The notes under the pieces are model-generated. The model was not told the origin of the DNA. It saw only the letters and a list, made by a program, of their open reading frames with translations, and searched no databases. From NCBI RefSeq assembly GCF_900110205.1, contig NZ_FOCV01000019.1:62001-126000 (forward strand): 64,000 nt of DNA. Direction: 5' to 3'. Below, in pieces: positions 15,404 to 24,981 of the stretch (within the stretch, counting starts at the first letter, position 1; each line of letters opens with the position of its first letter). The DNA comes from Rhizobium tibeticum (GTDB taxonomy: Bacteria; Pseudomonadota; Alphaproteobacteria; Rhizobiales; Rhizobiaceae). Position numbers and translations under genes: made by a program.

Positions 15404-17818
15404 TCAGTGAGCTATGGTTGCACCCGTTTCGTCGAGCCCTTCGACCGTTGCAATGACCGGCGTTTCCACCGTGCCATCCCACTCGATCGCCTCGGGTCTG
15501 CGGACCAGCGCATGCTTGATCACCTCGCCCATGCGGGACACCGGGATGATCTCCATATTGTTCTTCACGTTGTCCGGAATTTCCGCCAGATCCTTGGCAT
15601 TTTCTTCCGGGATCAGCACCTTCTTGATGCCGCCGCGAAGCGCTGCGAGCAGCTTTTCCTTCAGACCGCCGATCGGCAGCACGCGGCCGCGCAGCGTGAT
15701 TTCACCGGTCATCGCGACGTTCCTGTCAACCGGGATACCGGTCATGATCGAGACGATCGCGGTTGCCATGGCGACACCGGCCGACGGACCATCCTTCGGC
15801 GTCGCGCCTTCCGGCACGTGCACGTGGATGTCGCTCTTGTCGAAGAGCGGTGGCTGGATGCCGAAATCGACTGCGCGCGAGCGCACATAGGATGCCGCTG
15901 CGGAAATCGATTCCTTCATGACTTCCTTCAGGTTGCCGGTAACGGTCATGCGACCCTTGCCTGGCATCATCACGCCTTCGATCGTCAGCAGTTCGCCACC
16001 GACTTCCGTCCAGGCAAGACCGGTTACAACGCCGACCTGATCTTCGCGTTCGGCTTCGCCATGGCGAAAGCGCGGAACGCCCAGGTAGTCGTCAATGTTC
16101 TCGGCGGTCACATGAACCGACTTCGTCTTGCCCTTGATGATCTCGGTGACCGCCTTGCGGGCGAGCTTCATCAATTCGCGTTCGAAGTTACGAACACCGG
16201 CTTCGCGGGTATACTGCTGGCTGATCGCCATCAGTGCATCGTCGCTGACCGAGAATTCGTTCGGCTGCAGCGCGTGTTCCTTGATGGCCTTCGGCAGCAG
16301 GTGCCGCTTGGCGATCTCGCGCTTTTCGTCTTCGGTGTAGCCGGCGATACGGATGACTTCCATGCGGTCCATCAAAGGTGCAGGAATGTTCAGCGTGTTC
16401 GCCGTCGTGATGAACATCACGTCCGACAGGTCGTATTCGACTTCCAGGTAGTGATCCATGAAGGTCGAGTTCTGAGCCGGATCCAGCACTTCGAGCAGAG
16501 CCGACGACGGATCGCCACGGAAATCCTGGCCCATCTTGTCGATTTCATCGAGCAGGAAGAGCGGATTGGATTTCTTTGCCTTCTTCATCGACTGGATGAC
16601 CTTGCCGGGCATCGAACCGATGTAGGTGCGGCGGTGACCGCGGATTTCGGCCTCGTCACGAACGCCGCCAAGCGCCATGCGGACATACTCACGGCCGGTC
16701 GCCTTGGCGATCGACTGGGCAAGCGAGGTCTTGCCGACGCCCGGAGGGCCGACGAGGCATAGGATCGGCCCCTTGATCTTGGTCGCGCGAGCCTGAACGG
16801 CCAGGTACTCGACGATGCGCTCCTTGACCTTGTCGAGACCGAAGTGATCGGCTTCGAGGATCTTCTCGGCGTTGTTGAGGTCTGACTTGATCTTCGACTT
16901 CTTGCCCCACGGAATACCCAGCAGCCAGTCGAGGTAGTTGCGGACGACGGTCGCTTCAGCAGACATCGGGCTCATCTGCCGCAGCTTTTTCAGCTCGGCA
17001 TCGGCCTTTTCGCGGGCTTCCTTGGACAGCTTCGTCTTCGTGATGCGCTCTTCCAGTTCGGCCATCTCGTCGCGGCCTTCCTCGCCGTCGCCGAGCTCCT
17101 TCTGGATCGCCTTCATCTGCTCATTCAGGTAGTACTCGCGCTGGGTCTTCTCCATCTGGCGCTTGACGCGCGAGCGGATGCGCTTCTCGACCTGCAGAAC
17201 CGAAATCTCGCCTTCCATGAAGCCGAGCGCCTTTTCGAGGCGAGCCTTGACGCTGGTGGTTTCCAGCATCTCCTGCTTTTCGGTGATCTTGATCGACAGA
17301 TGCGAAGCGACCGTATCGGCGAGCTTCGAATAGTCATCGATCTGGCTGGCCGCCCCGACAACTTCCGGCGAGATCTTCTTGTTGAGTTTTACGTAGCTCT
17401 CGAATTCGGAGACAACCGAACGGCTCAGAGCTTCGAGTTCGACCGGATCGTCCTGCGGCTCTTCGAGAACATGACCCAGGGCTTCATAGAAATCCTCGCG
17501 ATCGGTGTAGGCATCGATCTCGGCGCGTGCGCGACCTTCGACCAGGACCTTAACGGTGCCATCAGGCAGCTTCAGCAACTGCAATACGTTGGCGACGGTG
17601 CCGACATTGTGGATGGCCGACGGTTCCGGGTCGTCATCGCTCGCGTTGATTTGTGTGACGAGCATGATCTGCTTGTCCGATCCCATCACCTCCTCCAGCG
17701 CACGGATCGACTTCTCGCGGCCGACGAACAGCGGCACGATCATATGCGGGAAGACGACGATGTCGCGCAGGGGCAAAACCGGATATGCGATGCTCGCAGC
17801 TGACGTTTTCTTCGTCAT
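15404..17818 (-). CDS. lon: ATP-dependent endopeptidase La
   Basis: Lon degrades misfolded and specific regulatory proteins in the cytoplasm. The 804-residue protein has the N-terminal substrate-binding LAN domain (PVLPLRDIVVFPHMIVPLFVGR), a AAA+ module with Walker A GPPGVGKT and Walker B LFLLDEIDK, and a C-terminal protease domain. The catalytic Ser is in PKDGPSAG (about residue 680) and the Lys is in the GGLKEKLLAA region about 43 residues later. A possible heat-shock promoter lies upstream at 17898-17926. Confidence 0.99.
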   Translation of the reverse strand: MTKKTSAASIAYPVLPLRDIVVFPHMIVPLFVGREKSIRALEEVMGSDKQIMLVTQINASDDDPEPSAIHNVGTVANVLQLLKLPDGTVKVLVEGRARAEIDAYTDREDFYEALGHVLEEPQDDPVELEALSRSVVSEFESYVKLNKKISPEVVGAASQIDDYSKLADTVASHLSIKITEKQEMLETTSVKARLEKALGFMEGEISVLQVEKRIRSRVKRQMEKTQREYYLNEQMKAIQKELGDGEEGRDEMAELEERITKTKLSKEAREKADAELKKLRQMSPMSAEATVVRNYLDWLLGIPWGKKSKIKSDLNNAEKILEADHFGLDKVKERIVEYLAVQARATKIKGPILCLVGPPGVGKTSLAQSIAKATGREYVRMALGGVRDEAEIRGHRRTYIGSMPGKVIQSMKKAKKSNPLFLLDEIDKMGQDFRGDPSSALLEVLDPAQNSTFMDHYLEVEYDLSDVMFITTANTLNIPAPLMDRMEVIRIAGYTEDEKREIAKRHLLPKAIKEHALQPNEFSVSDDALMAISQQYTREAGVRNFERELMKLARKAVTEIIKGKTKSVHVTAENIDDYLGVPRFRHGEAEREDQVGVVTGLAWTEVGGELLTIEGVMMPGKGRMTVTGNLKEVMKESISAAASYVRSRAVDFGIQPPLFDKSDIHVHVPEGATPKDGPSAGVAMATAIVSIMTGIPVDRNVAMTGEITLRGRVLPIGGLKEKLLAALRGGIKKVLIPEENAKDLAEIPDNVKNNMEIIPVSRMGEVIKHALVRRPEAIEWDGTVETPVIATVEGLDETGATIAH

Positions 17819-17897
17819 TTTATTTCCTTTCCATCGTCCCGTTGCCGGGCTCTTCTGGCGCGGCCACTAGAACCGGGCCGCACTCCACTTGAGACAC

Positions 17898-17926
17898 AAG
17901 TGGAGGTTCTGATTATGCTTTTCAAG
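17898..17926 (-). promoter_or_regulatory. possible sigma-32 promoter of lon
   Basis: The minus strand has CTTGAAA (17926-17920), a 14-bp spacer and CTCCACTT (17905-17898), similar to the heat-shock pattern CTTGAAA...CCCCATNT. The -10-like part coincides with one arm of the hairpin at 17883-17905. Heat-shock control of lon is known in other proteobacteria; here it is inferred from the match. Confidence 0.35.
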
Positions 17927-18159
17927 CTGCGCCATGGCCGGTGTCCCCTCGGACATGACAGCTATGCTACAACGGAACACCTTCACTCTGAAGCGCCAGG
18001 CTGGACCGGCGCTTGCCACTTCCACGCCGGCTAACACACAAGACCGAAACACACCAAACGGAATCATTCCATAATTGCCACGGACGTGGGAATCCGCAAC
18101 GGCAGCAGAGGCGCTTTCCGACCTCTTTAGCAAGATTTATCAGGGTCGTGCACTGGTTT

Positions 18160-18191
18160 TGAAATAGAAAGAGGCCTGCCGACGGCAAGCC
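18160..18191 (-). terminator. likely terminator of clpX
   Basis: On the minus strand the arms 18191-18184 and 18180-18173 pair over 8 bp (one G-T pair) with a 3-nt loop and are followed by TCTTTCTATTTC, a broken T-tract. It lies about 40 bp after the clpX stop. Confidence 0.6.
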
Positions 18192-18233
18192 CCTTAAATT
18201 CACGGTTCGTATCGCAAAGATATCTCTAACGTC

Positions 18234-19511
18234 TCACGCCGAAGCGTTGGCCTTCTCGTCCTGTCGATCGGCGTAGATGTAAAGCGGACGGGCAGAGCCG
18301 CGTGCCACTTCCTCGGAGATGACGACTTCACGTACGCCTTCCAGCGCCGGCAGTTCGAACATCGTATCGAGCAGGATCTTCTCCATGATCGAGCGAAGGC
18401 CGCGAGCGCCGGTTTTGCGGACGATGGCCTTGCGGGCGATCTCGCGAAGAGCATCCTCGTGGAAGGTCAGTTCCACGTCTTCCATCTCGAACAGGCGCTG
18501 GTACTGCTTGATCAGCGCGTTCTTCGGCTCGGAAAGGATCTGGATCAGCGCATCCTCGTCGAGATCCTCAAGCGTCGCCAAGACCGGCAGACGGCCGATG
18601 AACTCAGGGATGAGACCGAACTTGACCAGATCTTCCGGCTCGAGTTCACGCAGGACTTCGCCGACACGGCGGTCGTCTGGAGCCTTCACCGTTGCACCGA
18701 AGCCGATCGAGGTCTTCTCGCCGCGGGCAGAAATGATCTTGTCGAGGCCGGCAAAGGCGCCGCCGCAGATGAACAGGATGTTCGTCGTGTCGACTTGCAG
18801 GAATTCCTGCTGCGGATGCTTGCGGCCGCCCTGCGGGGGCACCGAGGCAACCGTGCCTTCCATGATCTTCAGAAGCGCCTGCTGAACGCCCTCTCCCGAA
18901 ACGTCGCGGGTGATCGACGGGTTGTCGGACTTGCGGGAAATCTTGTCAACTTCGTCGATGTAGACGATGCCGCGCTGGGCGCGCTCGACATTGTAGTCTG
19001 CAGCCTGCAGCAGCTTCAGGATGATGTTCTCGACGTCCTCGCCGACATAACCGGCTTCGGTCAGCGTCGTCGCGTCGGCCATCGTGAAGGGAACGTCGAT
19101 GATACGGGCAAGCGTCTGGGCAAGATAGGTCTTGCCGCAGCCGGTCGGGCCGACCAGCATGATGTTCGACTTCGCCAGTTCGACTTCGCTATTCTTCGTG
19201 GCATGCGCGAGGCGCTTGTAATGGTTGTGAACGGCAACCGACAGGATCTTCTTCGCCTGGCGCTGACCGATGACGTATTCGTCGAGTACCTTGATGATGT
19301 CCTGAGGCGTCGGGACGCCGTCACGGGACTTGACCATCGAGGATTTGTTCTCCTCGCGGATGATGTCCATGCACAATTCGACGCATTCATCGCAGATGAA
19401 AACGGTCGGTCCGGCAATAAGCTTCCGGACTTCGTGCTGGCTCTTTCCGCAGAAGGAGCAGTACAGGGTGTTCTTAGAGTCGCCGCCGTTGCTGCCGCTG
19501 ACTTTGCTCAT
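18234..19511 (-). CDS. clpX: ClpX ATPase, specificity subunit of ClpXP
   Basis: ClpX unfolds substrates and feeds them to ClpP. The 425-residue product has an N-terminal zinc-binding domain (CSFCGKSQ and CDECVELC), a AAA+ core with Walker A GPTGCGKT and Walker B IVYIDEVDKI, and the IGF loop for ClpP docking (TSIGFGA). It lies downstream of clpP in the same orientation, with 293 bp between them. Confidence 0.99.
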   Translation of the reverse strand: MSKVSGSNGGDSKNTLYCSFCGKSQHEVRKLIAGPTVFICDECVELCMDIIREENKSSMVKSRDGVPTPQDIIKVLDEYVIGQRQAKKILSVAVHNHYKRLAHATKNSEVELAKSNIMLVGPTGCGKTYLAQTLARIIDVPFTMADATTLTEAGYVGEDVENIILKLLQAADYNVERAQRGIVYIDEVDKISRKSDNPSITRDVSGEGVQQALLKIMEGTVASVPPQGGRKHPQQEFLQVDTTNILFICGGAFAGLDKIISARGEKTSIGFGATVKAPDDRRVGEVLRELEPEDLVKFGLIPEFIGRLPVLATLEDLDEDALIQILSEPKNALIKQYQRLFEMEDVELTFHEDALREIARKAIVRKTGARGLRSIMEKILLDTMFELPALEGVREVVISEEVARGSARPLYIYADRQDEKANASA

Positions 19512-19804
19512 ATCACTTTCCTTCCAGCACGCCGCATTTCAAGGTGAAATAACGGTCCACTCATTGGCCTGCTCCATGCTTGGAGCCCCAGCCGGCCAAG
19601 GCCGTTAAGGGGTACGAACCGGTCCAAACTATGCTGTCCTGGCTCCGGCGGCAACGAATTCCCCTTCGACTGCCGATGCTATGTCGTAAAAATTCAACAT
19701 AGCATTAATACTTGAGATTGCCGCACCCGCCACCGGGTTTCTTCCCTTGTTCGATCACAAATGAGATAGAACTGTGGCGGATACAACACCATCCCTACTT
19801 CTCA

Positions 19805-20434
19805 CTAGGCGGCATCACCTTCCATCTCGACACGAGATGTCAGGACCTTGTCGATGACACCCCAGGCCTGGGCCTCGTCCGCATCCATGAAGTGGTCGCG
19901 ATCAAGCGTCTTTTCGACTTCCTCGTAGGTTCGACCGGTGTGCTTGACGTAAACTTCGTTGAGGCGGCGCTTCATCTTCAGAATATCGCGCGCGTGACGC
20001 TCGATATCCGATGCCTGGCCCTGGAAGCCGCCCGATGGCTGGTGCACCATGATGCGGGAATTCGGAGTGGCAAAGCGCATGTCCTTGTGGCCGGCAGCCA
20101 GCAGCAGCGAGCCCATCGAGGCGGCCTGGCCGATGCAGAGCGTCGAGACCGCCGGCTTGATGAACTGCATCGTATCGTAGATCGCCATGCCCGCTGTTAC
20201 AACGCCGCCCGGAGAATTGATGTAGAGCGCGATTTCCTTTTTCGGGTTTTCAGCCTCGAGGAAAAGAAGCTGGGCGCAAACGAGCGTCGCCATGTGATCC
20301 TCGACCGGGCCCGTCAGGAAGATGATGCGTTCCTTGAGCAGGCGCGAATAGATGTCGTAGGAGCGTTCACCGCGGTTGGTCTGTTCCACGACCATCGGCA
20401 CGAGGGCCATAGCGGTATCGACTGGGTTTCTCAT
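19805..20434 (-). CDS. clpP: ATP-dependent Clp protease proteolytic subunit
   Basis: ClpP forms the proteolytic barrel of ClpXP/ClpAP. The 209-residue protein has catalytic Ser106 (GQAASMGS) and His131 (MVHQPSGG), with the Asp in the DRDHFMDADEA region. The family length and the neighbouring clpX make the call secure. Rhizobia often have additional clpP copies elsewhere. Confidence 0.98.
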   Translation of the reverse strand: MRNPVDTAMALVPMVVEQTNRGERSYDIYSRLLKERIIFLTGPVEDHMATLVCAQLLFLEAENPKKEIALYINSPGGVVTAGMAIYDTMQFIKPAVSTLCIGQAASMGSLLLAAGHKDMRFATPNSRIMVHQPSGGFQGQASDIERHARDILKMKRRLNEVYVKHTGRTYEEVEKTLDRDHFMDADEAQAWGVIDKVLTSRVEMEGDAA

Positions 20435-20814
20435 GTGCGTCCTTTGTCAACGTCTGCCGGCTATGGCCGGGAATCAAAGAAAATGCCTTATCCCTACATA
20501 GAGCTTCCCTGCCCTCCTCTTCAAGACGCGCTGATGGATAACGTTAAGAGGGGCCGGTGCAATGCGAACAACTTTTCGCCCGATGTGGAGTCATTCTTGC
20601 AAATCGCCTCAAAGAGCGAGCGGCGATCACGCTGTCGCACAGCTTTTGTCGGCGTCAGGATGAACGAATTCTGAATCCGTTTACGACTGTGCTGCGTTTA
20701 CAGACCAGAAAGCCTAACGACAAGTCCGCACAAAAATGCACCGACGGGCCAAGCGCAATTAATGAAGTTGCCAGTTTCTTCCGAAAGAATGCGCGCAATG
20801 CAAGGGGTATTGCC
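20435..20814. other. divergent region between clpP and the diguanylate cyclase gene
   Basis: A 380-bp non-coding stretch. It holds a possible heat-shock promoter for clpP (20496-20525) and presumably the promoter of the gene starting at GTG 20815. The open frame of that gene extends upstream to 20557, but that segment lacks a good ribosome-binding site and is polar and unlike the membrane domain that follows. Confidence 0.45.
20496..20525 (-). promoter_or_regulatory. possible sigma-32 promoter of clpP
   Basis: On the minus strand CTTGAAG (20525-20519) is followed after 15 bp by CTCTATGT (20503-20496), one or two mismatches from the heat-shock pattern. Position, 60-90 bp upstream of the clpP start, is suitable. 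Confidence 0.35.
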
Positions 20815-22059
20815 GTGTTCAATATTACGACTGGATTAGCCATTTGGTGCTCGGAAGCCATGACGCTCGCGCTGGTAGCGTTCATGGCCTGGCGCCACAA
20901 TGTCCGAAACAAGACCTATTTCTATTGGGGAATGGGTTTTCTTCTTAGCGGCGTGGGTTTTGCAATGGTGGCCCTGCGCGGGCAGATATCCGACATTCTC
21001 TCCATCGAAATCGGCAACGCGATCGCGCTATGCGGGCAGAGCGCGTGGGTTGTCGGATATCTGGCGCTTGACCGTCGCAAGGTCGAATGGTGGGCGCTGC
21101 TGCCCCCACTCGTATGGCTCGCAGGCGTCTTCCTGCCGTGGGTCAACGACGACTACACCAATCGCGTCATTCTCTACAACCTGGCCTCAGCCACCGGCGC
21201 GACGGCGCTAGCAATGGCTGTATGCACGGCCGCCTGGCGCAACGAGGGCTCGAGAAGCAAACTGGGCGCTATCTTTGTAATCCAGAGTCTCCTGTGCTTC
21301 GGCACGGCGATGGCAATGGCGGTCATCGGCCCCACCGAGGCGGAAGCCGCCAATTTTGCGGGCGCCGCCGCTATGGCGACAGGCTTCCTGCTGACTTTGG
21401 CGTGCGCCCTCACCTGCCTTGTCATCATGGAACGCTCGGAGAAGCACCTTCGCATGCTCAGCCTGACCGATTCACTGACGGGTGTCTTGAACCGACGCGG
21501 TCTTTTCGGCCGGTTCGATGCCATTCAGGAGAGCGCATTCCAAAACAACCGCCAGGTCGCCGTGCTGCTCTTCGACCTCGATCATTTCAAACGCGTCAAC
21601 GATCGGTTCGGCCATCAGGCTGGCGACATCGTACTGACTGTCTTCGCGCGCATGGCCCGACAGTTTGTTCCTGCCGGTGCCTTCGGCCGCATGGGCGGCG
21701 AGGAGTTTGCTGCCTTCGCGACGGCGGCCGACCAGACCGAGGCGGAAGCGCTCGCAGAATCGATCCGCGCCGAATTCTGCCGGATCCCGGTGAGCACCGG
21801 TGATGCTATCATTCCAGCAACGGTCAGCACCGGCGTCGCTCTTGCCTCTGCGATTGAGGCCAACAGGGACAAGCTGGTTTCGGCGGCCGATCGCGCGCTG
21901 TATGCCGCCAAGGCCGCCGGCCGCAACTGCACCGTCATCTTCGGTGAAGCCGAAGCTGCGGCACCGCCGCCTCCGGAACCAGATCAAACAAGTGGCGAAC
22001 TCGTCCCCACACTCGACGACCAGATTCACGCGCTTCGTCGCGTCGGCTCACTGTCTTGA
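20815..22059 (+). CDS. membrane-bound diguanylate cyclase
   Basis: This 414-residue protein makes cyclic-di-GMP. The start is GTG 20815, with AAGGGG at 20802-20807 and 7-nt spacing. Residues 5-205 contain about six hydrophobic helices forming an N-terminal membrane sensor. Residues 215-375 are a GGDEF domain with LTDSLTGVLNRRGLF, LLFDLDHFKRVND and an intact GGEEF (294-298). The RxxD inhibitory-site motif is absent at the expected place, so product inhibition may be weak. The C-terminal tail is Pro-rich. Contrast with the inactive-looking GGDEF protein at 7837. Confidence 0.92.
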   Translation: MFNITTGLAIWCSEAMTLALVAFMAWRHNVRNKTYFYWGMGFLLSGVGFAMVALRGQISDILSIEIGNAIALCGQSAWVVGYLALDRRKVEWWALLPPLVWLAGVFLPWVNDDYTNRVILYNLASATGATALAMAVCTAAWRNEGSRSKLGAIFVIQSLLCFGTAMAMAVIGPTEAEAANFAGAAAMATGFLLTLACALTCLVIMERSEKHLRMLSLTDSLTGVLNRRGLFGRFDAIQESAFQNNRQVAVLLFDLDHFKRVNDRFGHQAGDIVLTVFARMARQFVPAGAFGRMGGEEFAAFATAADQTEAEALAESIRAEFCRIPVSTGDAIIPATVSTGVALASAIEANRDKLVSAADRALYAAKAAGRNCTVIFGEAEAAAPPPPEPDQTSGELVPTLDDQIHALRRVGSLS

Positions 22060-22111
22060 GGTTGAACCCATCTTTTCGAGGCTTGGCAAATCCGCTAAGC
22101 CTCGAGGCATG

Positions 22112-23353
22112 ATGATCCCACCTTTTCTTTCCATCGATCCTGCCACGCGTCACGTCTCCCTCGACGCAAGCAATCCGGCTTTCTACCGCGATCCGAACGC
22201 CGTTTACGTCGCTTTGCACGCACACTGCCCCACATTCTACTGGGAGCAGCAGAAGCAATGGTTTTTCACCGGCTACGACCATGTCAACAGCCTGCTTCGG
22301 GACCGTCGCTTCGGCCGCCAGATCCTGCATATCGCCACGCGCGAGGAGCTTGGCCTTCCCGAGCCGGATCAGCACGTGGCGAATTTCGATCTCGCCGAAC
22401 GATACTCCTTGCTTGAGCTGGAGCCACCCGAGCACACCCGTCTTCGAACGCTCGTCAACCGCGCTTTTGTCTCTCGCCACGTCGAGAGGATGAAGCCGGA
22501 GCTTGCCGAGCTCGCCAACAAACTCATCGACAGCTTCGAGAAAAACAACCAAGTCGAGCTGCTTTCGGCATTTGCCGATGTTATCCCGGTGACGATGATC
22601 GCCCGTATGATCGGCATTCCGGAGGAAATGGGACCGCAGCTCCTGAAGTGGTCGCACGCCTATATCCGCATGTATCTCTTCGGCCGCAACCGCGAGGACG
22701 AGGATGGCGCCGAACGGGCCGCGAAGGAGTTCTCGGATTATGTAAAGACGGTCATCGCGCAACGCCGCGCCAATCCGCTGGACGACCTGCTGACGCACAT
22801 GATCCACACGGAGCACAAGGGCCAGTACCTGACCGAGGACGAACTTGTCTCGACGACGATCGTGCTGCTCAATGCCGGCCACGAGGCGACGGTCCACCAA
22901 ATCGGAAACTCGGCCCGCATCATCTTGGAAAGCGGGCGCGATCCGGCCGCTCTCTTCAAGGACGAGGCGACGACCGAACGAACGGTGGAAGAGTGCTTGC
23001 GTATCTGCGCGCCGGTTCACATCTTCCAGCGTTGGGCGCTGGAACCTGTCGAAATCGACGGCATTTCGTTCAAGCGAGGCGACAAGGTGAGCCTCATTCT
23101 GGCCGCGGCCAATCTCGACCCGGCGAAATACAGCGATCCCCTAACGTTCAAGCCTGACCGGAACGAGGCTCCCAACCTCTCCTTTGGCGCGGGCATCCAT
23201 TTCTGCATCGGGGCGCCGCTGGCAAGACTGGAACTGAACGTCGTCCTGCCAATTCTGTTCGAGCGGCTGCCAGGGCTCAGGCTCGCCCATACACCGATGG
23301 TGAAGGACGTCTACCACTTCCACGGGCTGGATCGCCTGGATCTCGCCTGGTAG
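22112..23353 (+). CDS. cytochrome P450
   Basis: This soluble 413-residue P450 monooxygenase is of typical bacterial length. The heme-thiolate signature FGAGIHFCIG has the ligand at Cys365. The I-helix oxygen-activating motif is AGHEAT (255-260), and the ExxR motif is ECLR (294-297). Tandem ATGs lie at 22109 and 22112; GAGG at 22104-22107 gives better spacing to the second. No ferredoxin or reductase gene is adjacent, so electrons must come from elsewhere, and the substrate is unknown. Confidence 0.95.
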   Translation: MIPPFLSIDPATRHVSLDASNPAFYRDPNAVYVALHAHCPTFYWEQQKQWFFTGYDHVNSLLRDRRFGRQILHIATREELGLPEPDQHVANFDLAERYSLLELEPPEHTRLRTLVNRAFVSRHVERMKPELAELANKLIDSFEKNNQVELLSAFADVIPVTMIARMIGIPEEMGPQLLKWSHAYIRMYLFGRNREDEDGAERAAKEFSDYVKTVIAQRRANPLDDLLTHMIHTEHKGQYLTEDELVSTTIVLLNAGHEATVHQIGNSARIILESGRDPAALFKDEATTERTVEECLRICAPVHIFQRWALEPVEIDGISFKRGDKVSLILAAANLDPAKYSDPLTFKPDRNEAPNLSFGAGIHFCIGAPLARLELNVVLPILFERLPGLRLAHTPMVKDVYHFHGLDRLDLAW

Positions 23354-23369
23354 GCCACCGATAAAAGAA

Positions 23370-23400
23370 CCCGCGCTCCGGAGAGAGCGCGGGCTTTATC
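23370..23400 (+). terminator. terminator after P450, probably bidirectional
   Basis: Nine-bp arms (23370-23378 and 23385-23393) with a 6-nt loop are followed by CTTTATC on the plus strand. The minus strand reads TTCTTTTAT after the hairpin, so it can also end dctA, which converges on it. Confidence 0.85.
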
Positions 23401-23432
23401 GTTGCTTTCTGGCGCCTTATGGCAAATGCGCG

Positions 23433-24767
23433 CTATTCCGCAGCCTGCAGAGCCGGTACGCCGTCTACCGGTTCCGGCGGCAGCTTGCCGGCCATGGCAG
23501 CAGCAAACTTCGTCTGGTCAAGCTCATTTTCCCAGCGGGCGACAACGACCGTCGCAACGGCGTTGCCGACAAAATTCGTCAGCGCGCGGCATTCCGACAT
23601 GAAGCGGTCGATGCCGAGGATCAGCGCCATGCCGGCAACAGGAACCGAGGGTACCACGGAGAGCGTCGCGGCAAGCGTGATGAAGCCGGCGCCGGTGATG
23701 CCGGCAGCGCCCTTCGAGCTCAGCATCGCAACCAGCAGAAGCAAGATCTGATCTGCCAGGGTCAGCGGCGTGTCCGTCGCCTGAGCGATGAAGAGGGCCG
23801 CGAGCGTCATATAGATGTTCGTGCCGTCGAGGTTGAAGGAATAGCCCGTCGGAATGACGAGACCGACGACAGAGCGCTTGCAGCCTGCCTGTTCCATCTT
23901 TGCCATGAGACCGGGAAGTGCCGCTTCCGAAGAGGACGTGCCGAGTACCAGCAGCAACTCCTCCTTGATGTAGCGGATCAGAGCCAGGATCGAGAATCCG
24001 TTGTACCGGGCAACAGCACCGAGAACGACCAGGACGAAGAGCAGCGACGTCAGGTAGAAGGTCCCGATCAGCATTGCCAGATTTGCAATAGAGCCGATGC
24101 CGTATTTGCCGATCGTGAAGGCCATGGCACCAAAAGCGCCGATCGGAGCAGCCTTCATCAGGACCGCGACCAGCTTGAAGATTGGTGCCGTCAGGGCCTG
24201 CAGAAAATCGACGACCGGACGGCCGCGATCGCCGACCATGGCGAGCGCGATGCCGAAGAGGACCGAGAAGAACAGCACCTGAAGAATGTCGCCGTCGGCA
24301 AAGGCACCAACGATCGTGTTCGGAATGATGTTCGTCAGGAAACCCGTGACAGTCGTGTCATGAGCCTTCGCCGCGTAGCTTGCCACGGCCTTGGCATCCA
24401 GCGTTGCCGGATCGATATGCATGCCGGCGCCGGGCTGTATGACGTTGGCGACCAGCAGACCGACCGCCAGGGCCAGCGTCGAAAAGACGAGGAAGTAAAG
24501 CATGGCCTTGCCAGCAACGCGCCCAACCTTCTGCAGATCGGACATGCCGGCGATGCCGGTCGCGACCGTCAAGAAGATGACGGGGGCGATGATCATCTTG
24601 ACGAGCTTGATGAAGGCATCGCCGAGTGGCTTCAGAGCGGTGCCTATGTCGGGATAGAAATGGCCGAGCAGGATACCAGCACAGATGGCGGCAAGAACCT
24701 GCACGTAGAGAAGCCGATAGAAGGGAACCTTGCCGCGCGGCTGCGCGACTGGAAGTGCTGCACCCAT
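23433..24767 (-). CDS. dctA: C4-dicarboxylate transport protein
   Basis: DctA is the inner-membrane importer of succinate, fumarate and malate, driven by a cation gradient, in the glutamate/dicarboxylate:cation symporter family. Start 24767 has GGAGGA 4-5 bases upstream and gives 444 residues, the length known for rhizobial DctA. The LGTSSSEAALP re-entrant motif and GYSFNLDGTNIY helix are characteristic. It has a sigma-54 promoter at 24858-24873 and lies divergent from its regulators dctBD. In rhizobia it is needed for symbiotic nitrogen fixation. Confidence 0.98.
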   Translation of the reverse strand: MGAALPVAQPRGKVPFYRLLYVQVLAAICAGILLGHFYPDIGTALKPLGDAFIKLVKMIIAPVIFLTVATGIAGMSDLQKVGRVAGKAMLYFLVFSTLALAVGLLVANVIQPGAGMHIDPATLDAKAVASYAAKAHDTTVTGFLTNIIPNTIVGAFADGDILQVLFFSVLFGIALAMVGDRGRPVVDFLQALTAPIFKLVAVLMKAAPIGAFGAMAFTIGKYGIGSIANLAMLIGTFYLTSLLFVLVVLGAVARYNGFSILALIRYIKEELLLVLGTSSSEAALPGLMAKMEQAGCKRSVVGLVIPTGYSFNLDGTNIYMTLAALFIAQATDTPLTLADQILLLLVAMLSSKGAAGITGAGFITLAATLSVVPSVPVAGMALILGIDRFMSECRALTNFVGNAVATVVVARWENELDQTKFAAAMAGKLPPEPVDGVPALQAAE

Positions 24768-24857
24768 GATGTCCTCCATGTGCCCCAAAACCAACGTGGC
24801 CTCCCGGGGCGATTGCGTTACCAAGTCAACAGCCCACACGGCTGTTTGCAGAGGTTT

Positions 24858-24873
24858 TGCAACATGCGTGCCA
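24858..24873 (-). promoter_or_regulatory. sigma-54 (RpoN) promoter of dctA
   Basis: The minus strand reads TGGCACG-CATG-TTGCA, matching the -24/-12 sigma-54 consensus with the conserved GG and GC at the right spacing. It lies about 90 bp upstream of the dctA start codon. Activation requires an enhancer-binding protein, here DctD encoded next door. Confidence 0.95.
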
Positions 24874-24946
24874 ACTCATAGACAGCAGCTTTACATTATT
24901 GATTTATAATAATTTTTTCTCGGAGACCGTTGATAGGATCGAAGAC

Positions 24947-24964
24947 GTGCGCGCATTTTCGCAC
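24947..24964. promoter_or_regulatory. likely DctD upstream activator site, distal to dctB
   Basis: An interrupted palindrome with arms GTGCG and CGCAC around an 8-bp centre. It lies 74-91 bp upstream of the dctA -24 element. A second, similar site follows at 24982-24997; paired sites of this kind are known upstream of rhizobial dctA. Confidence 0.8.
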
Positions 24965-24981
24965 AAATTGATTTGACCTCA

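Larger units (their letters stand above)
17819..18233. other. clpX-lon intergenic region
   Basis: No supported gene in 415 bp, though two short minus-strand frames exist without good ribosome-binding sites. It contains the possible lon promoter, a perfect 9-bp hairpin with a 5-nt loop at 17883-17905, and a terminator for clpX at 18160-18191. Confidence 0.45.

Noticed and set aside
18459..19547. Plus-strand 362-codon frame opposite clpX
   Set aside because: Mirror of clpX codon bias, with an Arg/Asp/Val-rich composition and no known domain.
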